From Candidatus Aegiribacteria sp. (lineage in GTDB: Bacteria > Fermentibacterota > Fermentibacteria > Fermentibacterales > JCC-6): 9,213 nucleotides of DNA. The notes beneath the pieces were generated by a model that was not told the origin of the DNA, ran no database searches, and worked only from the letters and a program-made list of their open reading frames with translations. The stretch lies in NCBI GenBank assembly GCA_030642525.1, contig DAOWNO010000056.1, positions 1-9,213 on the forward strand. The letters run 5' to 3'. The translations under genes were made by a program, and so were the position numbers. Shown here piece after piece: positions 1 to 5,199 of this stretch (positions are counted from its first letter, which is position 1; the number at the start of each line of letters is the position of its first letter).

Positions 1-780
1 AGCGGAAGCTCCTATGAAGGGTGCTGTTGAGAACAGTGCGCCAGTTCTCGCTGCGCCCAGGGCTCTGAGCGCGAGGATGAAGAGTATAAGGCTTGCTCCA
101 TAGCCAAGAAACCCCGCCAGACCAGCAAGGACAACTGTCGATATCCGTGGAATCGCCTGGCCCAGAGCCACGGCAATTGTGAAATTCACCGCTCCGGCAA
201 CCAGCCCTTTGATGCTGGCAATGGCAACGGGATTCCCGGCGGAGATCCTGCGAGTGAGATTATTATCGATGGCCCAGCACAGGCAGGCAGCAATGACTGT
301 GATCATTCCGAGCACATTGCTTTTTCCGGTTTGCAATGGCGTAAATGAAAGAAGCACGCCTCCCGCGATGATTACTATTAGACCCAGGAGCATCCTGTGG
401 CCGATATTCTCCCTGAAGATCGCCCACGCGAAAAGGACGGTCAGCACGCCTTCGAGGTTCAGCAATAGCGAGGTTGTGGAAGCGGGAATTCGCATCAGCC
501 CCCACATGAGCAGCACAGGAGCAAGGATCCCACCGCATCCAACGGCTCCAACCAGCCAGGGCAGATCGCTACGGGTCAGCCGTATCGAGCGATTCCATCC
601 CGCAGTTGTGATCGATTTTGCTATAAAATACAAGCTGAGGCCAAGTCCCGACCCAAGGTAGAGAAGCCCTGCAAGCATGAATGGAGTAACATCCCCGAGA
701 AGAGCCTTGGCTGCAACCGTGGCTCCGCCGAAGAGCGCTGCAGAAGCTATGGCGAGAACGGGACCTTCGGTCGGTTTCAA
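1..780 (-). CDS. EamA/DMT-family transporter (C-terminus cut by window edge)
   Basis: This is an inner-membrane exporter of the drug/metabolite transporter superfamily; the substrate cannot be told from sequence. 260 codons are open to position 1 with no stop, and family members are about 290-300 residues, so roughly 30-40 C-terminal residues lie outside. Two EamA repeats are visible. The first (residues about 5-142) has a typical end with LLLNLEGVLTVLFAWA (105-120), then FREN and LLGLIVIIAGGVLL (131-144). The second (about 155-260) has WAIDNNLTRRIS (169-180) and the LGAARTGALFSTAPF signature (241-255). Almost all of it is hydrophobic Ala/Gly/Leu-rich segments, fitting about ten helices. The start is TTG at 780-778 because an in-frame TAG lies directly before it (783-781). 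This TTG overlaps the TGA of a possible small upstream ORF (TTGA), and its own Shine-Dalgarno is weak, so translational coupling is likely (inference). Sampled lines are GC-richer than the neighbouring gene. Confidence 0.9.
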   Translation of the reverse strand, partial: MKPTEGPVLAIASAALFGGATVAAKALLGDVTPFMLAGLLYLGSGLGLSLYFIAKSITTAGWNRSIRLTRSDLPWLVGAVGCGGILAPVLLMWGLMRIPASTTSLLLNLEGVLTVLFAWAIFRENIGHRMLLGLIVIIAGGVLLSFTPLQTGKSNVLGMITVIAACLCWAIDNNLTRRISAGNPVAIASIKGLVAGAVNFTIAVALGQAIPRISTVVLAGLAGFLGYGASLILFILALRALGAARTGALFSTAPFIGASA

Positions 781-881
781 CTACAGGTTACCCGCAACGT
801 AGCCCCTGCGCACATACGATCCTCTGCCAGTGCTGCACCTGCCAGCATCAGGAGCATAATCAATCCCATTGACCTATTCAT
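777..881 (-). CDS. possible 34-residue secreted or leader peptide ahead of the EamA gene
   Basis: A short ORF starts at ATG 881-879 and stops at TGA 779-777. It is preceded by a good Shine-Dalgarno, GAGGGAAG at 896-889, 7 nt before the ATG. The peptide begins MNRSMGLIMLLMLAGAALA and continues EDRMCAGATLRVTCS. It therefore has a basic N-terminus, a hydrophobic core and an A-L-A motif before E20, which resembles a type I signal peptide, leaving a mature tail of about 15 residues with two cysteines. Its stop overlaps the TTG start of the EamA transporter gene as TTGA, the same junction type seen between ftsY and the ABC ATPase. It could be a real small secreted peptide, a leader that couples translation to the transporter, the remnant of a truncated exported protein, or a chance ORF. 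I do not recognise it as a family. The ribosome site and overlap raise it above background, but the length keeps confidence low. Confidence 0.35.
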   Translation of the reverse strand: MNRSMGLIMLLMLAGAALAEDRMCAGATLRVTCS

Positions 882-994
882 TCAAATGCTTCCCTCGTTT
901 CGAAGAGGTTGTAACACTCGCAGAAAGCTAACTGGATTCAGATAAATCTGTTCCCGGACCAGCAGCCAGTTCCATGAACCAGAGTTTATACTAA

Positions 995-1013
995 GTATGT
1001 AATATATACATAC
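995..1013. repeat. inverted repeat, possible operator
   Basis: The stretch gtatgtaatatatacatac has perfect 7-bp arms (GTATGTA / TACATAC) around a 5-base AT centre. Its size and symmetry would suit a dimeric repressor site. It lies just upstream of a TATAAA-like hexamer (990-985) for leftward transcription and would cover the matching -35 region. AT-rich sequence produces such repeats by chance fairly often, and no regulator gene is adjacent in the window, so operator function is a guess. Confidence 0.35.
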
Positions 1014-1190
1014 GAGACCCGGCAGAGTTCTAACGAGCTGTGTACGAAGCTCCGAATCATACGCTTCATCATGAAAGCAACGCTCCCATAAAGACGGGAT
1101 TGTATTTCATTATTCAGCGGTAACTCTCAACCATCTGGATACACAGAACTTTCCCGGCGTGCTAGGATATTAAACTTTTCTTTCATATCT

Positions 1191-1218
1191 TTGATTACTT
1201 CACAATCCATGCTCTAAT
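1191..1218 (+). promoter_or_regulatory. possible sigma-70-type promoter for the DUF5916 gene
   Basis: TTGATT (1191-1196, four of six matches to TTGACA) is followed after 16 bases by TCTAAT (1213-1218, five of six matches to TATAAT). Transcription would start near 1225, just ahead of the ribosome site at 1230, giving a very short leader. The region upstream is AT-rich. This rests on pattern matching alone, and the organism's promoter consensus is unknown. Confidence 0.3.
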
Positions 1219-1229
1219 GAAAATGAATC

Positions 1230-1236
1230 GGAAGGA
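1230..1236 (+). promoter_or_regulatory. ribosome binding site fixing a TTG start
   Basis: GGAAGGA lies 8 nt before the TTG at 1245. An in-frame TGA at 1224-1226 prevents a longer protein, and the next in-frame ATG is about 60 codons into the gene, beyond the signal peptide. The site therefore decides the TTG start. Confidence 0.75.
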
Positions 1237-1244
1237 TCGAAAGC

Positions 1245-3446
1245 TTGATCAGAAAACTATTTCCTGTCATTTTGTTCTCACTGACTGCTGCCGCTTCTTC
1301 CCAGATACCAGTACAGGCTGCACGAGTTGATGAGGCTCCTGAAATTGACGGCATACCGGATGAAGATATCTGGGAACTCGCAATTCCGGTGAATGAAGAT
1401 TTCATTCAGCACAGACCGGATTGCGGAGAGCCAATGTCTGAACGAACAGAAATTAGACTGCTGTACGATGACAGAGCACTCTATGTCGCACTCACCATGT
1501 ATGACAGCCATCCGGAAGAATTCACAAGGGCTCTGACTCCAAGAGATCATGATTTCTCAAGTGAATGGATCGGTGTATGGCTGGATACGTTTAACGACGA
1601 TAACAATGCCTACTTCTTTTTCACGAATATCGAGAACGTCCAGCAGGACGGAAGATTATGCGAAGTGGGTGGATGGGACTCGAACTGGGATGCGGTATGG
1701 GAAAGCGCCACTGCTTCATCCGATTCTGGCTGGACCGCGGAGTATGCCATTCCCTTCGCTGTCCTGCGCTACTCTGATGATATTGAACAGGTCTGGGGTG
1801 TTAACTTCAAAAGAACCATGACACGCACTAATGAAAGCGCGTTCCTATTCAGGATGGGTGATAACGGTTGGATATATATCAGGGATTTCGGTGAACTTCA
1901 TGGACTGAACAACCTTCCTGACAGTCGACGGATTGAACTGAGACCATATGGAGCTGGAAAGATTCAGTACCAGCCGGATTCTGAAGAACAGTGGAATCCA
2001 TGGGGAAATGCAGGTCTGGACTGCAGAATTGGCATTTCAACCAATGCTTCTCTTGACCTTACTATTAATCCTGATTTCGGTCAGATAGAAGCTGATCCTG
2101 ATGAAGTAAATCTGTCACATTGGGAATCTTTTCTTAGGGAAAAAAGACCATTTTTCCTTGAAGGAGCCGATCTGTTCGATCTCCCTTTCAATCTTTTCTA
2201 TTCCAGACGAATAGGCTCGGTTGCGCCCAATGGTGAAATTATACCCATTCTTGGCGGTGCTAAACTGACAGGAGCTTCTCGAGGGTTCAGATTCGGACTT
2301 CTTGAAGCATACACAGGCAGGATTTCAGAAAACGGAGAAATGCTGGAGCCAGCAGCGAATTACTCGGTAGGACATGTGCTCAAGGAGTTTGGCGACGGCT
2401 CATTCATCGGTGCGAGCATGACCAGTACGGATATTCCTCAACAGGAGAATCAGGATTACTCGTACGGACGATCGGGTGCTCTCGACGCTCAGATCAGAAT
2501 AGCCGATCTGCATACTCTCTATGGAGCCTTCGGCGGCACCTGGAATTCCTGTGCAGGCGAATGGTCGGACAATCTTGCATACAAGGGAACTTACAGTTTC
2601 AAGAATGAGAGATTTAACTGTTCAACCGGATTTTCTTACAGAGAAGAAAATTTCAACGCTAATATGATCGGATACACTACATCTACGGGAGCCGTAAATT
2701 CATGGGCACATATGGGGCTGTTCCACCCATTCCCCGGCAATCCAACACTGCAGGATGCAAGTGTAAATATTTACGGTCACTACAATCAGATGCCTTGTGG
2801 AGAGATTACGTCCAGGGGCATCAATCTGAATTCAGGTGTTTCATTTAGCAACAGGTACAACATCTATGGTAATATCGGGTACAGCGGATCATGGTTCGAC
2901 AGATACGAGGGACCTGACGGCGCGGAATATGATCCGGGTATGTCGTGGGGATTAAATTGTTCAACGGATTCAAGAAAAATTTTCTATTTCTACCTTTGGG
3001 GAAACGGCAGTACTTACCGTAACGGCACAAGAAGATATTTCGGGACATGGCTTAATTTGAAACCTGCTCCTCATGTTTCAATCGGTGCAGGCATCGACTG
3101 GAGTTCGACTTCGGATGCATTAAGATACAACTGGGACAGCGACGCATGGGATATGAGAGATACTGACTGGAAATCGCTTGAATTAAGCTGCAGCTACATG
3201 TTTAATACAGATCTGAGTCTGTCACTGGTATCCCAGATTTCAAGGTTCGAATCGGATTACGGGCTTTCTGAGGCTTCGGAGAGTAATGATCACTGGATGA
3301 ACATTCTTCTCAGCTGGCAATTCAAACCCGGCAGTATGTTCTACTTCATGGCCGGTGAAAACGCGGATTCTGATGAAGTAACCGGAGAATATGGAGAACC
3401 TGACTTTACTGTTTTCAGCAAATTGACCTGGTTCCTGCCTATCTGA
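1245..3446 (+). CDS. DUF5916 outer-membrane beta-barrel protein with CBM9/DOMON-like N-terminal domain
   Basis: This 733-residue protein is probably exported to the outer membrane; its substrate is unknown. Residues 1 to about 20-25 form a signal peptide (basic MIRK, a hydrophobic core, then AAASSQ) with no lipobox cysteine. Residues about 27-220 resemble a CBM9/DOMON-like sandwich: APEIDGIPDEDIWELA at 31-46, then LLYDDRALYVALTMYD (72-87). The DUF5916 part starts near residue 230. Its hallmark stretch lies at 270-310, with NPDFGQIEADP (275-285), EKRPFFLEGADLF (299-311) and LFYSRRIG (317-324). The rest has alternating aromatic strands and ends FSKLTWFLPI, as in beta-barrels. The length is normal for the family, which is frequent in FCB-group bacteria. 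It starts at TTG, fixed by a good Shine-Dalgarno and an upstream stop, and ends in TGA. It stands alone, divergent from the EamA unit and convergent with the smc operon. Eight cysteines (60, 139, 260, 436, 459, 518, 572, 649) are unusual for a barrel. The family call is firm; the carbohydrate-binding role is uncertain. Confidence 0.93.
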   Translation: MIRKLFPVILFSLTAAASSQIPVQAARVDEAPEIDGIPDEDIWELAIPVNEDFIQHRPDCGEPMSERTEIRLLYDDRALYVALTMYDSHPEEFTRALTPRDHDFSSEWIGVWLDTFNDDNNAYFFFTNIENVQQDGRLCEVGGWDSNWDAVWESATASSDSGWTAEYAIPFAVLRYSDDIEQVWGVNFKRTMTRTNESAFLFRMGDNGWIYIRDFGELHGLNNLPDSRRIELRPYGAGKIQYQPDSEEQWNPWGNAGLDCRIGISTNASLDLTINPDFGQIEADPDEVNLSHWESFLREKRPFFLEGADLFDLPFNLFYSRRIGSVAPNGEIIPILGGAKLTGASRGFRFGLLEAYTGRISENGEMLEPAANYSVGHVLKEFGDGSFIGASMTSTDIPQQENQDYSYGRSGALDAQIRIADLHTLYGAFGGTWNSCAGEWSDNLAYKGTYSFKNERFNCSTGFSYREENFNANMIGYTTSTGAVNSWAHMGLFHPFPGNPTLQDASVNIYGHYNQMPCGEITSRGINLNSGVSFSNRYNIYGNIGYSGSWFDRYEGPDGAEYDPGMSWGLNCSTDSRKIFYFYLWGNGSTYRNGTRRYFGTWLNLKPAPHVSIGAGIDWSSTSDALRYNWDSDAWDMRDTDWKSLELSCSYMFNTDLSLSLVSQISRFESDYGLSEASESNDHWMNILLSWQFKPGSMFYFMAGENADSDEVTGEYGEPDFTVFSKLTWFLPI

Positions 3447-3542
3447 GATGTCAATCAGTATATCAGGATTAAGAAATTTGAAGCATAACTCGCATTATTA
3501 AATGCAATAGAGTATATATTGCCAGTTAGTTGACGAAACAGA

Positions 3543-4286
3543 CTACGTCCCTGGAAAGAAGTTGGATACGGTGGCGGGGCCGGTGCCGGTTATTTCGAAG
3601 AAGATATCCTGCAGATCTTTCTCCTTGATTTCGTCTGTTACGAACGTCTCGATCAGTCTGCCCTCATGAATGATACCCAGCCTGTCGCAGAGCACCTTCG
3701 CAACCGGAAGAGTATGAGTAGAAACCAGCACCGCTGCTCCGGAAGCAGCCGCCGCGCGGCTCATTCTGTTGAATGTTTCGGCAGTGGCTGGATCAAGGCC
3801 GACATGCGGCTCATCGATAACGTATAACCTGGGGCGGGATATGAAGGCCGAGGAAAGCACCACTCTCTGTATCATTCCGTGAGAATAGCTCTCTGCTCTG
3901 CTGTCCAGCCAGCCCTCCATATCGAAGAGCTTTTCATGAAACACGATTCTCTCCTCAAGGTCATCCGGCAGAATGTTCCTCATTCTCCCCACAAATCGCA
4001 GGAATTCCCTGCCTGACAGTTTCGAATACATTGTGGGCTCGTCAGGCACATACGAAATCCGTTCATGTACACTTTCTGGATCAGCGGATACATCCACTGA
4101 ATCAACAACTATTCTTCCGCTGTCCGGGACTACAAGTCCGGAGATCATTTTCAGAGTTGTGGTCTTACCCGCTCCGTTAGGCCCCAGAAGCCCGAATATT
4201 TCTCCGGATGGAATCTCCAGAGACAGATCAGATACGGCAGTTTTCTTCCCGAAGCTCTTGCAGAGCGATTCCAGCCTGAGAATCAA
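3543..4286 (-). CDS. ABC transporter ATP-binding protein (ABC-2 type)
   Basis: This 247-residue cytoplasmic ATPase would power an ABC transporter at the inner membrane, most likely an ABC-2-type exporter. The domain is complete: Walker A GPNGAGKT (35-42), a Q-loop region VPDEP (80-84) with Asp82 where Gln is usual, signature YSHGM (134-138) in place of LSGGQ, Walker B RLYVIDEP (153-160) with catalytic Glu159, D-loop GLDP (163-166) and H-loop His191. The YSHGM signature and relaxed Q-loop are familiar in the EcsA/NatA-like ABC-2 branch rather than signs of decay. The start is TTG 4286-4284, overlapping the ftsY stop as TTGA. GAAGAAGG (4300-4293) sits 6 nt upstream, which supports the start. 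It ends in TAG and is the last gene of the operon visible here. No permease lies in the window, so its membrane partner must be elsewhere. The substrate is unknown. Confidence 0.93.
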   Translation of the reverse strand: MILRLESLCKSFGKKTAVSDLSLEIPSGEIFGLLGPNGAGKTTTLKMISGLVVPDSGRIVVDSVDVSADPESVHERISYVPDEPTMYSKLSGREFLRFVGRMRNILPDDLEERIVFHEKLFDMEGWLDSRAESYSHGMIQRVVLSSAFISRPRLYVIDEPHVGLDPATAETFNRMSRAAAASGAAVLVSTHTLPVAKVLCDRLGIIHEGRLIETFVTDEIKEKDLQDIFFEITGTGPATVSNFFPGT

Positions 4287-5182
4287 GATTTACCTTCTTC
4301 GATATCCAGCAGGGCGTTGATAAATGAATCCAGTTCGAACTCAAGGAGATCATCACTGCTCTCCCCCACCCCGATGTATTTAACGGGAATATCCATCTGG
4401 CTGGCCATAGCCAGTACAGATCCTCCCTTTGCAGTTCCGTCGAGTTTTGTAATCACGAGCCCGGTTACCGGAATTGCTTCAAGAAACTGCTCTGCCTGGG
4501 CTTTTGCGTTCTGCCCTACTGTACCGTCAAGAACAAGGAGCACTTCGTGGGGAGCTGATTCCATCGCTTTACCGCAGACTCTGTGAATCTTGGAGAGTTC
4601 TGCCAGTAATCCCTTCCTGTTGGGAAGTCTTCCTGCCGTATCAATTATCACGGTATCGTAATCCCGGCTCAAACCCCGCTTAACTGCATCATATGCTACC
4701 GCGCCGGGATCAGATCCGGGTAATTGAGTAATAATCGCAGTTCCAAGTTTCTCGGCCCATATTTCGAGCTGCTCGGCTGCGGCAGCTCTGAAGGTATCAG
4801 CGCAAGCCAGAAGGACTCTGTTTTTCTCCTTCTGGAGTTTCGCTGCAATGCGGGCGATCGCAGTTGTCTTTCCCGCGCCGTTGACTCCAATCACAATAAT
4901 AACCCTTGGCCGCACATCGATGATCCGGGAGGTCGCGCGGACAGGCACACTTTCTCTTAGAATTCCCGCAAGAGCTTCTTTCCAGCCCTGACCTGACTTT
5001 TTGATCCTTCCGGGGAGTTCGAGCAATATCTTCTCGGTCAGTTCCCAGCCGAGATCACTCCCAAGGAGTATCTCCTCGGCTTCCTCAAGAACACCTTCAT
5101 CGATACTTCCCGAGCCGAACAGCTGGCCAAGCTTACCGGCGAGCGCTTCTCTGCTCCGTCTGAGTTTACTGGAAAGATTCAA
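4283..5182 (-). CDS. ftsY: signal recognition particle receptor FtsY
   Basis: FtsY is the SRP receptor GTPase. It docks SRP-ribosome complexes at the inner membrane, and paired GTP hydrolysis with Ffh hands the nascent chain to the Sec translocon. The protein is 299 residues: a helical N domain (about 1-85) followed by the G domain. Motifs are G1 GVNGAGKTT (99-107), DTFRAAAAEQLE (129-140), DTAGR (181-185), LDGTVGQNA (218-226), TKLDGTAKGG (245-254) and closing GVGE (271-274). It lacks the methionine-rich M domain of Ffh and the long acidic A domain of E. coli FtsY, so it is the short form seen in many bacteria. The start is TTG 5182-5180, set by a Shine-Dalgarno overlapping the smc stop. The smc-ftsY order is a known bacterial arrangement. 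Its last bases overlap the ABC ATPase start (TTGA). All GTPase motifs look intact. Confidence 0.97.
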   Translation of the reverse strand: MNLSSKLRRSREALAGKLGQLFGSGSIDEGVLEEAEEILLGSDLGWELTEKILLELPGRIKKSGQGWKEALAGILRESVPVRATSRIIDVRPRVIIVIGVNGAGKTTAIARIAAKLQKEKNRVLLACADTFRAAAAEQLEIWAEKLGTAIITQLPGSDPGAVAYDAVKRGLSRDYDTVIIDTAGRLPNRKGLLAELSKIHRVCGKAMESAPHEVLLVLDGTVGQNAKAQAEQFLEAIPVTGLVITKLDGTAKGGSVLAMASQMDIPVKYIGVGESSDDLLEFELDSFINALLDIEEGKS

Positions 5183-5192
5183 ATCAACAAAG

Positions 5193-5199
5193 CTCCTCA
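5193..5199 (-). promoter_or_regulatory. ftsY ribosome site overlapping the smc stop codon
   Basis: On the minus strand TGAGGAG combines the smc stop (TGA, 5199-5197) with the GAGGAG-type Shine-Dalgarno of ftsY, 10 nt before its TTG start. A ribosome ending smc would stand on the ftsY initiation site, so coupling is likely (inference). Confidence 0.75.

Larger units (their letters stand above)
882..1244. other. divergent intergenic region, no convincing gene
   Basis: About 360 bases separate the leftward small ORF/EamA unit from the rightward DUF5916 gene. All reading frames seen here are short and lack a family signature. The left half has several short inverted repeats: CAGAT-aa-ATCTG at 939-950, GTTC-cat-GAAC at 969-979 and the longer one at 995-1013. 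A TATAAA-like hexamer for leftward transcription lies at 990-985 (complement of tttata). The right end is AT-rich and has a plausible promoter for the DUF5916 gene. The likely role is a two-way control region (inference). Confidence 0.6.

Noticed and set aside
179..661. Open frames opposite or out of phase with the EamA gene (plus strand 179-661; minus strand 263-538)
   Set aside because: The minus-strand frame from 780 to 1 gives a continuous, well-conserved EamA transporter over the same bases. The other frames have no family signature and are rich in Pro, Arg and Ser, as expected of shadows.
1035..1052. Inverted repeat GAGCT-n8-AGCTC in the intergenic region
   Set aside because: Five-bp arms with an 8-base loop are common by chance over 360 bases, and nothing else marks the site.
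1214..1550. Minus-strand open frames over the start of the DUF5916 gene
   Set aside because: They overlap the signal peptide and the conserved CBM9/DOMON-like domain of the plus-strand gene and have no family signature.
3492..3522. Weak hairpins in the convergent gap (GCATT-atta-AATGC at 3492-3505; GCAATA-n7-TATTGC at 3504-3522) as a terminator
   Set aside because: The stems are only 5-6 bp and AT-rich, they share bases and exclude each other, and neither is followed by a T-run on either strand. Termination may occur here, but the sequence does not show a canonical site.
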